Source: JBCCVH01 sp942492555
GTDB lineage: Bacteria; Bacteroidota; Bacteroidia; Cytophagales; Amoebophilaceae
Direction of reading: 5' to 3'
Length of the DNA: 64,000 nucleotides
Assembly: GCA_942492555.1 (NCBI GenBank)
Contig: CALOEX010000003.1
Location: 62,001 to 126,000 of the forward strand
In this document: one piece after another, positions 53,209 through 62,177 of the stretch
Numbering within the stretch: the stretch's first letter is position 1
Layout: each line of letters begins with the position of its first letter
The notes under the pieces: model-generated
What the model was told of the DNA's origin: nothing
Databases searched by the model: none
Seen by the model: the letters and a program-made list of their open reading frames with translations, nothing else
Program-made: the position numbers and the translations under genes

Positions 53209-54942
53209 TTACCCCACAAGTTCATGACGTATCTCCATCTCCGATTTATTGAAAGATACCCCCATGAAAACAAATTTTGTAATGTTTTTTGTTGTCAAAT
53301 CTCGCTTATAGTCCAACGTTTTAATTTGTGCTAGTGCAGTCTCCGCCACCTCTTGGAGCCTTTCTGTTTTTGCTGCGACTTTAAGCTCTAAAATAATGCC
53401 ATATTGCGATTTATCTTTCGGCTCTATGCAAATATCATAAATCCCCCCTCCGCTGATTCTATTGGAAGTGACTATATGGCTATGGCTGAGACAAGCACTC
53501 ATCCCCAGCACCAGCCCATGGTAGAACTGCTCATAATGTTTGCCTCCTTTATCTAAAAAACTAGGCACACGTACCAGATAATCCTCTAAAAAAACCTGGA
53601 AGGCTTCCACATTGCCAGTGACCAAATCCTGCATCGCTTGATAATATTGCCCTTGTTCATTATTGGATACCGCTTCTTCTATAATATTTTCCATGCTGAC
53701 ACGTATTTCCTCATTGGTAAAAGAGAGTGTATAAGCATACATACCAGGTTTGATAAACTGTTTATTTTCTATTTTTAGATAACCAGATAAAAGCATGAGA
53801 CTCCAAAAAGAAGAGCGATCTGTCTTCAAGCTTTTACCTAAAATGACATTGGGATTGATAAGGCTTTGTATGGGTATTTTGTTGACCAGTTGTGATAAAT
53901 CTTTTTCTAATGTCGTGATGTTTTTTGCAATGAGATCCCTGATAATGGTTGTACCACCACTGTCAAACCAATAGTAGTCTAAACTTTTTTCTATCGGTTT
54001 CGTGTTGCTGGTTGCTTGATCAGCAAACATAATAATGGAAAGAGGGTTGTACAGCGTATAACCTTCTACAATATAGCCATTGTACATCTCTTTGAGTTCA
54101 TGTGCTTTTTGTGGTAATCCTGCTTGATCTAAGTAATGATCTGTCTCTTCTGGTGTAAAACCGAAGCAATTCGCATATCTTGAAGAGGAAATCATACTGT
54201 ATACCTTTACATTGTTCAGCTCAGAAAAAAGAGAGGATTTAACAATTTGTAAAATACCGGTAATCAAACCTTTATGTAGGTAGTCATTGCCTTTAAAAGC
54301 TTTGTTAAATAGCGTGGCAATAAGGCTACGCATCTCTTCATAATAACCATGCACATGGGCATCATGTAAAGGTGTGTCATATTCGTCTAAAAGAATAATT
54401 ATTTTTTGTTCAAAATGATTATATAATAGACTGGTTAAAAACTGAATAGAAGTTTTATATTCCGCTAATGAAGCCTGTTTGGTGATAAATAAATCGATAG
54501 TATCTTTTTTGTACTTTGATACTTTTTTCGAATCTAATAGGTACAAATGTTGTAGATAAAGATCTCTAATAATTTCTTTAAAAGATCCATACGTCTCTTC
54601 AAAATTTTTACCACGTACCTCCTTCAACGTCAAAAAAATAACAGGAAACTGCCCTTGCAATGCCATCACCTCGGGATGTTTGCTAATAGCAAGGCCCTCA
54701 AAAAGCCCTTTTGTAGCAACGCCATCCACCTCTTTGGCAAAAAAGTGTTGCATCATGGAAAGGCTTAGTGTTTTGCCAAATCTACGCGGGCGGGTGATAA
54801 GCGCAATTTTATCTCCAGCATCAATAAATTCCTTGATCATCAACGTTTTATCTACAAAGAGATAGTGCTGTTTTTTTGTATTGCTATCCTGTATCAAAGA
54901 GGCAAAATTGTCTATGCCAATGGGAAACATGTATGAAGCCAT
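53209..54942 (-). CDS. AAA-ATPase-like / PD-(D/E)XK nuclease protein, copy 3
   Basis: 577 residues. Its flanks agree with copy 2 (GLFEGLAIS, VYSMISSSRYANCFGF, KNITKFVFMGVSF) but its segment ~117-190 agrees with copy 1 (EIIRDLYLQHLYLLDSKKVS). It is therefore a mosaic. The start differs slightly (MASYMFPIGIDNF versus MTQHMFPIGIDNF). All motifs appear intact. Confidence 0.9.
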   Translation of the reverse strand: MASYMFPIGIDNFASLIQDSNTKKQHYLFVDKTLMIKEFIDAGDKIALITRPRRFGKTLSLSMMQHFFAKEVDGVATKGLFEGLAISKHPEVMALQGQFPVIFLTLKEVRGKNFEETYGSFKEIIRDLYLQHLYLLDSKKVSKYKKDTIDLFITKQASLAEYKTSIQFLTSLLYNHFEQKIIILLDEYDTPLHDAHVHGYYEEMRSLIATLFNKAFKGNDYLHKGLITGILQIVKSSLFSELNNVKVYSMISSSRYANCFGFTPEETDHYLDQAGLPQKAHELKEMYNGYIVEGYTLYNPLSIIMFADQATSNTKPIEKSLDYYWFDSGGTTIIRDLIAKNITTLEKDLSQLVNKIPIQSLINPNVILGKSLKTDRSSFWSLMLLSGYLKIENKQFIKPGMYAYTLSFTNEEIRVSMENIIEEAVSNNEQGQYYQAMQDLVTGNVEAFQVFLEDYLVRVPSFLDKGGKHYEQFYHGLVLGMSACLSHSHIVTSNRISGGGIYDICIEPKDKSQYGIILELKVAAKTERLQEVAETALAQIKTLDYKRDLTTKNITKFVFMGVSFNKSEMEIRHELVG

Positions 54943-55014
54943 AGGTATGTTGTAAAGGATGATAGGTCAAAGATAATAAACTTGCTAGGAAGGCAATTGT
55001 TTTAAAGCTAAAAA

Positions 55015-55048
55015 ATTCAGTATATTTAAAAAAAAACACCTACTGAAT
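55015..55048. repeat. 8-bp inverted repeat downstream of tyrS
   Basis: ATTCAGTA at 55015-55022 and TACTGAAT at 55041-55048 can form a hairpin between tyrS and AAA copy 3. It may act as a terminator; no GC stem. Confidence 0.3.
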
Positions 55049-55167
55049 ACTCTCTTTCCACTTGTATGCTTATGCATTGATACATACAAAACAATAAAAG
55101 CATATACAAAAATGCACAAAACCAAAAAATCCATTGTCTGCAAACAAAATCTTCCCATAGAAAGCAC

Positions 55168-56445
55168 TTACTTACGCTGTAACAAATAAAAGGATTTTTT
55201 TCCTTTTTGTACGATAAGGTACTGATCGTCGATCCAGCATAGAGGGGGAAGTTCTTCTAGGTTCGTGATCTTTTCTTTGTTTATATATAGCCCTCCAGCT
55301 TGTAATGTTTCTCTGGCTTCTCTTTTGGAAGAAAAGATTTTATACTGGGTTATTTCTGTAAAAAAATCAACGGGGTTTGTTGTTGTTTGCACTGCTTGGT
55401 TACTGATTTGGATACAGGGGATTCCTTCTAAACATGTAATGATGTAGGATCCAAGCGTGTATAGGTCAGATGCAGGTGCATTGCCAAATAGTACTTCACT
55501 TGCTTTGACTGCTTGTTGATAGTCGCTGGTGCTATGGATGAATGTAGTGAGAAATTGTGCGAGGGCTTTTTGTAAAATGCGTTTGTGTGGTGCTTTTTGA
55601 TGATCTAATAGCATATTGTCAATGTCGTTGATAGAGTGGGTAGTAAGGCGTTTGATCAGAGGGAGGACATCTTGGTCGCTTGTGTTTAATAAAGATTGAT
55701 AAAGCATGTAAGGAGAAGTCAGGTTCGCATTGAGCCAAAGGTTTCCTTTTTCTGTTTTGCCGAATTTTGTGCCATCGGTTTTGACCATGAGAGACGTGGT
55801 GAGAGCATAGGCTACCTTGCCGGCTTTTTTGCGTATGAATTCAATACCAGTAGTAATGTTGCCCCATTGGTCGGAGCCTCCCATTTGCATTTTTACACCA
55901 TGTTGTGTGTATAGATGGTAAAAATCGTAGGCTTGTAGGAGTTGGTAAGCAAATTCTGTGTATGAGATACCTGTTTCTAATCGATTTTTAACGGATTCTT
56001 TACTTATCATGTAGTTGATGGAAATATGTTTGCCTACATCTCGCAAAAAAGAAAGAGTATCCATGGTTTTAAACCAGTCGTAATTATCGAAAATACGTGC
56101 TTTATAAGGTCCAGAAAAATCAAGAAAACGAGCCATTTGTTGTCGAATACATGCTTGGTGATGCCGTAGTTTTTCTTTGTTTAAAAGTTTTCGCTCTGCA
56201 TTTTTGCCAGAGGGGTCTCCAATCATACCAGTTGCTCCTCCTAATACAATAATAGGGCTGTGTTTTGCTAACTGTAGTTGTTTAAGCAACATAATGGTTG
56301 CTAAGTTGCCAATATGTAAAGAAGAAGCCGTAGGGTCGAAGCCAATGTAAGCGGCTGTGGTTTCCTTGTTGAGTTGCTCTTTTGTACCAGGAACAATATT
56401 GTCGAGCATTCCTCTTTCTTGTAAAGTTTGTATGAGCAAATTCAT
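55168..56445 (-). CDS. tyrS: Tyrosyl-tRNA synthetase
   Basis: 425 residues from the ATG at 56445 (MNLLIQTLQERGMLDNI). The frame opens 23 codons earlier at 56514, but that would overlap asnS and is not family-like. The enzyme charges tRNA-Tyr. Class I signatures are AAYIGFDPTASSLHIGN (HIGH-type) and TKFGKTEKG (in the KMSKS position). A C-terminal S4-like RNA-binding domain (YKIFSSKREARETLQAGGLYI) is present. It follows asnS with a 22-bp gap. Confidence 0.96.
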   Translation of the reverse strand: MNLLIQTLQERGMLDNIVPGTKEQLNKETTAAYIGFDPTASSLHIGNLATIMLLKQLQLAKHSPIIVLGGATGMIGDPSGKNAERKLLNKEKLRHHQACIRQQMARFLDFSGPYKARIFDNYDWFKTMDTLSFLRDVGKHISINYMISKESVKNRLETGISYTEFAYQLLQAYDFYHLYTQHGVKMQMGGSDQWGNITTGIEFIRKKAGKVAYALTTSLMVKTDGTKFGKTEKGNLWLNANLTSPYMLYQSLLNTSDQDVLPLIKRLTTHSINDIDNMLLDHQKAPHKRILQKALAQFLTTFIHSTSDYQQAVKASEVLFGNAPASDLYTLGSYIITCLEGIPCIQISNQAVQTTTNPVDFFTEITQYKIFSSKREARETLQAGGLYINKEKITNLEELPPLCWIDDQYLIVQKGKKSFYLLQRK

Positions 56446-56467
56446 AAGCTTATGTTTTTGTATTGTT

Positions 56468-57862
56468 TTATCCAACGGCACTGCCAGGTGTTCTTGGAAA
56501 AGGGATGACGTCACGAATGTTTTCCATGCCTGTTACAAACAAGATAAGTCTTTCTAATCCAAGCCCAAAACCACTGTGAGGCACGGTGCCAAAGAGGCGA
56601 GTTTCTAGATACCAGTCTATTTTTCCTGCTAAACCTGTTTTTGCCATGGCTTTTTTTAGGTATGGTAAACGCTCCTCACGTTGTGAACCTCCTATGACTT
56701 CCCCAATGCCAGGCAAGAGGATATCCATAGCAGCTACTGTTTTGCCATCATCGTTTTGTCGCATGTAAAAAGCTTTGATCTCTTTGGGGTAGTCTGTGAC
56801 GATGACTCCTCCTTGAAAATGTTCTGTCAAATAACGCTCATGGATGGTTTGTAAGTCTTCTCCCCATGTGGGAGCAATAGCAGATTGTGTTGTTTGCATA
56901 AGGTGAATAGCTTCTGTATAAGAGATTTGTGTAAAGGGTTTTTCTATGAGATTTTGTAGCTGTGTACGAAGAGGAGTAGCAATCTTGTTTTCTACTTGTT
57001 GTGCTTTCTGTGCTCTTTCTTCTAAAAAAGACATTTCTGTAGGGTAGTTTTTTACTATAAAGTCAATGGCATATTTGATGCAAGCTTCTGCTAAAGCAAT
57101 GTTCTCTTGAAGCGTATAAAAGGCCATTTCTGGCTCCACCATCCAAAATTCTGCTAAATGTCTTTTCGTATTTGAGTTTTCTGCACGAAATGTAGGGCCA
57201 AAAGTGTAGATCTTTCCCAATCCAAGCGCTCCTGCTTCCCCTGCTAATTGTCCTGAAACCGTTAGAGAGACTTTTTTGCCAAAAAAAACTTCTTCGGAAA
57301 GTTTGTTGTTGTGGGTGCTGAGCACAGAGAATACTTGTCCAGCACCTTCAGCATCTTCGCTGGTGATAATAGGTGTGTGTAGCCAGCAGAAGTCTCGTTG
57401 ATGAAAAAAGTTGTGTATAGCGTGACAAAGCCCATGTCTTATACGGAAAATAGCTTGAAAAGTAGTTGTGCGCATACGGAGGTGCTGTATGCTACGCAAA
57501 AATACTAAAGTGTGCCATTTAGGTTGTAACGGATAGCTCGCTGGAGAATCCCCTAAAATAGTAATGGTATGTGCTTCTAGCTCCTTATCTTGTTTTTCTC
57601 CAGGAGAAGTAACGATTTTTCCTCTAATGGCAAGACTAGCTCCTACAGTGATGCGTTTGATAAGGTCTTCGCTGAAAGTATGGGATGAAGCTACTATTTG
57701 CAATGGTATGAGTGATGAGCCGTCAGAGAGAGTAATAAAAAAAACTTGCTTGCTGATGCGTTTTGTTTTTACCCACCCTACAACATCTGCTTCCTCTCCT
57801 ATTTTTGCGTTTTCTAAAAGTTTTTTTATGGTGATGCAAATGCTTTTTTCTGCTTTTTTCAT
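56468..57862 (-). CDS. asnS: Asparaginyl-tRNA synthetase
   Basis: 464 residues, normal length. N-terminal OB-fold (VVGWVKTKRISKQVFFITLSDGS) followed by the class II core: motif 2 around YTFGPTFRAENSNTKRHLAEFWMVEPE and motif 3 around HSGFGLGLERLILFVTG. The asparagine-specific pattern of the family fits better than AspS or LysS. Same strand as tyrS, immediately upstream of it, and divergent from rpoN across an 81-bp gap. Confidence 0.96.
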   Translation of the reverse strand: MKKAEKSICITIKKLLENAKIGEEADVVGWVKTKRISKQVFFITLSDGSSLIPLQIVASSHTFSEDLIKRITVGASLAIRGKIVTSPGEKQDKELEAHTITILGDSPASYPLQPKWHTLVFLRSIQHLRMRTTTFQAIFRIRHGLCHAIHNFFHQRDFCWLHTPIITSEDAEGAGQVFSVLSTHNNKLSEEVFFGKKVSLTVSGQLAGEAGALGLGKIYTFGPTFRAENSNTKRHLAEFWMVEPEMAFYTLQENIALAEACIKYAIDFIVKNYPTEMSFLEERAQKAQQVENKIATPLRTQLQNLIEKPFTQISYTEAIHLMQTTQSAIAPTWGEDLQTIHERYLTEHFQGGVIVTDYPKEIKAFYMRQNDDGKTVAAMDILLPGIGEVIGGSQREERLPYLKKAMAKTGLAGKIDWYLETRLFGTVPHSGFGLGLERLILFVTGMENIRDVIPFPRTPGSAVG

Positions 57863-57943
57863 AGCGAATAGCCTTAATAATTTTTAACTTTGCTTTTTGA
57901 TAAGAGGGTAAAATATATACTTTATTGTTTAATATAAAATAGT

Positions 57944-59326
57944 ATGCAAAAATTTCGTTTAGAACAGATTCAAAAACAAGGGTTGACATCTCAACAAATA
58001 GAGATGATTAATATGTTGCAGAAGTCAGATAAGCAATTGGACGATAAGATTAATCAAGAGCTGATAGATAATCCTGCACTAGAAGTCCTTAAAGATGAGC
58101 AAGAAGAAGCAAATCAAGTAGTCTCCCAGATTTATCATAAAGAGCGAAGTTCTTTTTATAAACATAAAAAAGATACTATGGCCAATATGTTTTTACATAG
58201 ATATACACGTCAACCACTGACACCGCAAGAAGATGTATTGCAACAGTTTTATTTTTTGCAGTTGGGCGATGTTAAAAATGTGATTGCGGAGCATTTGGTA
58301 GGTAGTTTGACAGAGTATGGATACCTTGCGTATCCTTTGGTAGAGCTAGTGGAAGAGTTGGCTATTTTATATGGTATAGAAGTGTCTCTTGATGAATTAA
58401 GAGAAATAATTCACCATTTGAGAAATGTGAGTCCTCTGGGTGCTTTTGCAAGAAATTTACAAGAGTGTCTTTTGTGGCAGTTAGAAGCAAAACAAACGCA
58501 TAGAGTATATAGATTGGCAAAGCAGATCGTCCAAAAATATTTTGAGTATTTTAGCAATAAAAATTACAATAAGATAGCAGAAGGCCTTCAGATTAGTTTA
58601 GAGGAGCTTCGTGGTGTTGTAGATGAAATATCAAAATTAAATCCAGCCCCTATGGCAAGAGCTTCATCACAGGAAACTATTTTAGAACCAGATTTTGAAA
58701 TACATGTAGAAAAAGAGCGGATTACAGTAGTGATGTTAGAAAAAAAAGTTCGTCGTCTATCTGTGAATAAAAGTTATCAAGAAATGCTTGATTTATATAA
58801 AAAAGATAATACTTCAAACAGTCGAGATGCAGTTGCTTTCATTCAGGAAAAAATCAATAGAGCCAAATGGTTCATGCAAGCAATAGAAAGCAGAAAAGCA
58901 ACACTGTTAAAAATCATGGAAGGTATGGTTTCCTTACAAAAAACATTTTTTGAAACAGGCGACGAAATCCTTTTGCGTCCTATGTTTTTGCGTGATGTAG
59001 CAGAAGTTATAGGAATGGATATGTCTACCGTTTCTAGGGCAATCAGCAAAAAATCTGTGCAGGTACATGGTAGAGTTTACTTGCTGAAATATTTTTTTTC
59101 TGAGGCTATTGCTACTACAGATGGAAAGGAAGTAAGTAGTCGTGTAGTAAAAAAAGCATTGCAACAAATTGTTGATGGAGAACCTAAAGGTAAGCCGTAT
59201 TGTGATGCAGATTTAGTTTTGATGCTAAAGGAAAAAGGATATGTGTTAGCACGGCGTACAGTAGCAAAATATAGAGAACAAATGAACATTCCTATTGCAA
59301 GATTACGTAAGGAAATAGTTGTGTGA
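57944..59326 (+). CDS. rpoN: RNA polymerase sigma-54 factor
   Basis: 460 residues. The N-terminal activator-interacting region LTSQQIEMINMLQKSDKQLD, the core-binding region, the helix-turn-helix (FLRDVAEVIGMDMSTVSRAIS) and the RpoN box (LARRTVAKYREQMNIP) are all present, so it looks functional. Sigma-54 needs an AAA+ enhancer-binding activator; none is seen in the window. I found no convincing -24/-12 promoter (TGGCAC-N5-TTGC) in the intergenic regions here. Confidence 0.96.
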   Translation: MQKFRLEQIQKQGLTSQQIEMINMLQKSDKQLDDKINQELIDNPALEVLKDEQEEANQVVSQIYHKERSSFYKHKKDTMANMFLHRYTRQPLTPQEDVLQQFYFLQLGDVKNVIAEHLVGSLTEYGYLAYPLVELVEELAILYGIEVSLDELREIIHHLRNVSPLGAFARNLQECLLWQLEAKQTHRVYRLAKQIVQKYFEYFSNKNYNKIAEGLQISLEELRGVVDEISKLNPAPMARASSQETILEPDFEIHVEKERITVVMLEKKVRRLSVNKSYQEMLDLYKKDNTSNSRDAVAFIQEKINRAKWFMQAIESRKATLLKIMEGMVSLQKTFFETGDEILLRPMFLRDVAEVIGMDMSTVSRAISKKSVQVHGRVYLLKYFFSEAIATTDGKEVSSRVVKKALQQIVDGEPKGKPYCDADLVLMLKEKGYVLARRTVAKYREQMNIPIARLRKEIVV

Positions 59327-59369
59327 AAGATTTATGATAAACTAAACCAAAAACAAACTTAACAACTAT

Positions 59370-60524
59370 TTAGATAGCAACAAACTTAGCGTTGTAGTAT
59401 AGATCACTTGCTTTTACACCAGCCTCATTTTTGATACGAATAAGCCAATTTTGGTGATATAAAAAGTGCAAAAGAAAATCCAGGTGTTGGAGTTCATAAC
59501 TTTTCGACAAATTGTAGGCAATTTCTACCATCTCTTTTTGTAAGGATTTTTTGTTCACTTTAGGGTAGGCTTTGGCTAGTCCTTCTATGTTTTTTACAAT
59601 GGTTTCTTTGTACCAATTAAAACCTTTTCTATCTTGTGATTGAACATTATATTGGGTTAAACCCTTTTTAAAATTTTGTAGACAACTGTCAAAACTTAAT
59701 TTTTGTTGTGGTTCAATCATCGGTTTTATCGAAGTGTTATTACCTTGAGGGTAGTCAGTTTTCCAGCAATATTTATTTGCATCATTATTTAAATGCCATT
59801 GTAATGAACAAACCAGTTGATCGCCCAAATCCTGATGCAATCTATTTTTAAAACAGAGTAGCTTGCAAGTCCAGTATGCAACTTTGATATAAAACTCTGG
59901 ATATTGATTATCGTAAGGCAAACGGGCTATACTGCACGCAATCTGTAAAAGATCCATTTTGTCCGTATTTGTTTTAAGTTGTGGATAAACCTTGGCAATA
60001 CTTTTCAAATCGTTGAAAAGCTTTTCTTCGTAAAAATTTTTTCCACGACCTTTGATGTTTTTTTGCAACAAATCAACATAACTACACTGCGTATTAGAGA
60101 GATTTGCACTCACTAAAATAGTATTTTTGATATTGGTATTTTTGAAAATAGCACCAAATAAATTCGCTTTATTACAGTTTGCATCCTCTAGATTTGCATC
60201 GGTAAAATCACGACGTGAAAGGTCTAACCCTGTAAAATTTTTTCCTTGATACTGAGCGCCACGAGAATTGAGTGGTGGCATAAAAACAAAAAGAAAAATG
60301 GGGCTTGCTATAGTGAATGGTATGTCTATGTTGTTTTTTCTTAAATAACCTTGCAGTAATGCGATTTGCTTTGCTTTGGGTAGCTCTGCAAAAAAGAGGT
60401 TTTGTCGATGTACACTATCCTCATTCAGGCTTACTTTGTCCTCATTATGATTAGAAGTAGCATAAAGTGGGAAAAAGCTTGCTATACTTATTGCTAGAAA
60501 GGTAAGGAGTTTTGTTGTTTGCAT
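59370..60524 (-). CDS. Exported pentapeptide-repeat protein, paralogue of 39966-41168
   Basis: 384 residues. Signal peptide ~1-22 (LLTFLAISIASFFPLYA), then HRQNLFFAELPKAKQIALLQ, pentapeptide repeats (FTGLDLSRRDFTDANLEDAN) and the helical C-terminal domain (FNDLKSIAKVYPQLKTNTDK). It is about half identical to the gene at 39966. It lacks the conserved upstream box of that gene. Function unknown. Confidence 0.85.
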   Translation of the reverse strand: MQTTKLLTFLAISIASFFPLYATSNHNEDKVSLNEDSVHRQNLFFAELPKAKQIALLQGYLRKNNIDIPFTIASPIFLFVFMPPLNSRGAQYQGKNFTGLDLSRRDFTDANLEDANCNKANLFGAIFKNTNIKNTILVSANLSNTQCSYVDLLQKNIKGRGKNFYEEKLFNDLKSIAKVYPQLKTNTDKMDLLQIACSIARLPYDNQYPEFYIKVAYWTCKLLCFKNRLHQDLGDQLVCSLQWHLNNDANKYCWKTDYPQGNNTSIKPMIEPQQKLSFDSCLQNFKKGLTQYNVQSQDRKGFNWYKETIVKNIEGLAKAYPKVNKKSLQKEMVEIAYNLSKSYELQHLDFLLHFLYHQNWLIRIKNEAGVKASDLYYNAKFVAI

Positions 60525-60773
60525 AATGTTTTAAGTTAATGGAGAGCATCTCACGACAAATTTATATTTTTTTCTGAAGAGTATTCTGTATTGGAAAAAA
60601 ATTATAGTGTTGCCCAAAAATGATGCACTCAGCAATGAAAAAAAATAAAGGAATAATGATGTTTCAAAAACGAAACGTAAAGCATGATCCATTTCTCTAT
60701 TGGTGAGTGGCAAAAAGGTGGAAGTGTTTTTATTGTACACTAATGTAAATTAGTGCTTTGAGAAAATATGTTT
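60525..60773. other. Intergenic region, nothing recognised
   Basis: 249 bp of AT-rich sequence between malic enzyme and the pentapeptide gene. No coding sequence or structured RNA seen. Confidence 0.4.
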
Positions 60774-62024
60774 TTAGGATTCGTAAGTGAGTTTGATTCT
60801 TTGTTGTAGGTAAATTGCATAGTCTTTCCAATTTTGGATGTTGTTTTTAGCAACTTTTGTTTTAATGGCTGTCTGTGCTACTATTGTAGATACTTTGGTA
60901 TAAAGTCTTTTATCTAGTGCGTGTGGAATAAGGCATTTTTTCTGTAGGCCATTTTTTGTAGACATTTCTTTTTCGTCAACGAGTGAAGCGATGGCATGGG
61001 CAACAGCAAGTTTGATTTCGTCATTAAGCTGTGTTGCTTGCACATCGAGTAGCCCCCTGAATATATATGGAAAAGCCAGCACATTATTGATTTGATTTGG
61101 GTAGTCAGATCGTCCTGTTCCCATGATGAGATCCTTACGTGTTTGATGTGCTAGGTTGTAGTCTATTTCTGGCGTAGGGTTTGCCAATGCAAAAATAATC
61201 GGGTTGGGAGCCATGTATTGTAGGTGGTCTGGATGTAGGATGTTGCCTACTGATAGCCCTAGGAAGAAGTCGGCACCATACATAGCATCAACTAGGCTAA
61301 TGGGTTTGTCTGTAGCGAAGGGGGTTTTTGCTTTAGAAAGATTAGAGCGTTGCTTGTGAATGGCACCTTGGCTATCAAACATGATGAGGTTTGATTTTGG
61401 GAGACCTTGTTTGCAGAGTAGTGAAGCTGTGGCAATGGCACTTGCTCCTGCACCGTAAATGACGGTGCGTATGTTTTTGATCTTTTTGTTTACTAGACGT
61501 AGTGCATTGTGGAGTGCTGCGCTAACAACAATGGCAGTGGCGTGTTGGTCGTCGTGCATGACGGGTATGTTGCTTATTTTTTGTAGATTCTGCTCAATAT
61601 CAAAGCATTGTGGGGCTTGGATGTCTTCAAGGTTGATTCCTCCAAAGGTAGGAGTGAGTGCATTGATAATAGAAACGAGTTTGTCGGGGTCTTCTTCTTG
61701 TATTTCTAAATCGAATGCATCAATGCCTGCTAGCATTTTAAAAAGGAGTGCTTTGCCTTCCATGACTGGTTTTGCGGCTACTGGTCCTATATTTTTAAGA
61801 CCGAGAACAGCTGTTCCGTTGGTGCAGATGGCAACCAGGTTTCCCTTGCCTGTGTAGGTGTAGGCTTTTTGTATGTCTTTAGCAATTTCTTGGCAAGGTG
61901 TGGCTATTCCTGGCGTGTAGGCAAGAGCTAAATCAGTGGGATCTTTGAGTCGCTTTGTGGGCATGATTTGTATTTTTCCTTGTGGAAAAGAGGCATGGTA
62001 TTCGAGTGCTTTATTGTGTTGCAT
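60774..62024 (-). CDS. maeB: NAD(P)-dependent malic enzyme, short form
   Basis: 416 residues. Malic enzyme decarboxylates malate to pyruvate with reduction of NAD(P). Signatures are DLALAYTPGIATPCQEIA, NGTAVLGLKNIGPVAAKPVMEGKA (malic domain), HDDQHATAIVV and the Rossmann motif IYGAGASAIATA. The C-terminal phosphotransacetylase-like domain of ~760-residue MaeB proteins is absent, so this is the short form. In an energy-parasitic symbiont it may link host-derived dicarboxylates to pyruvate (inference). The upstream 153 bp holds no gene. Confidence 0.95.
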   Translation of the reverse strand: MQHNKALEYHASFPQGKIQIMPTKRLKDPTDLALAYTPGIATPCQEIAKDIQKAYTYTGKGNLVAICTNGTAVLGLKNIGPVAAKPVMEGKALLFKMLAGIDAFDLEIQEEDPDKLVSIINALTPTFGGINLEDIQAPQCFDIEQNLQKISNIPVMHDDQHATAIVVSAALHNALRLVNKKIKNIRTVIYGAGASAIATASLLCKQGLPKSNLIMFDSQGAIHKQRSNLSKAKTPFATDKPISLVDAMYGADFFLGLSVGNILHPDHLQYMAPNPIIFALANPTPEIDYNLAHQTRKDLIMGTGRSDYPNQINNVLAFPYIFRGLLDVQATQLNDEIKLAVAHAIASLVDEKEMSTKNGLQKKCLIPHALDKRLYTKVSTIVAQTAIKTKVAKNNIQNWKDYAIYLQQRIKLTYES

Positions 62025-62177
62025 GTCTGTGTTATAAAAGGGTGTTTTTGTCCTGGAAACTGTCGTTTAATGTAGCAAAAGTTTGTTTAGCCAAGGGGCT
62101 AAATTATGTTTTTTTATCTGGTTTGTAAATGTTGTAGGGAAAATGGTATGGGCAGTCTTTTAGCACGTTTTCTTTTC

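Noticed and set aside
56446..56514. Upstream extension of tyrS overlapping asnS
   Set aside because: The extra 23 codons are unlike the family N-terminus, and ATG 56445 gives a normal start after the asnS stop.
57863..57943. Possible Bacteroidetes promoter for rpoN
   Set aside because: TTTG at 57896 followed by TACTTTAT at 57918 is a partial match only and could be chance in AT-rich DNA.
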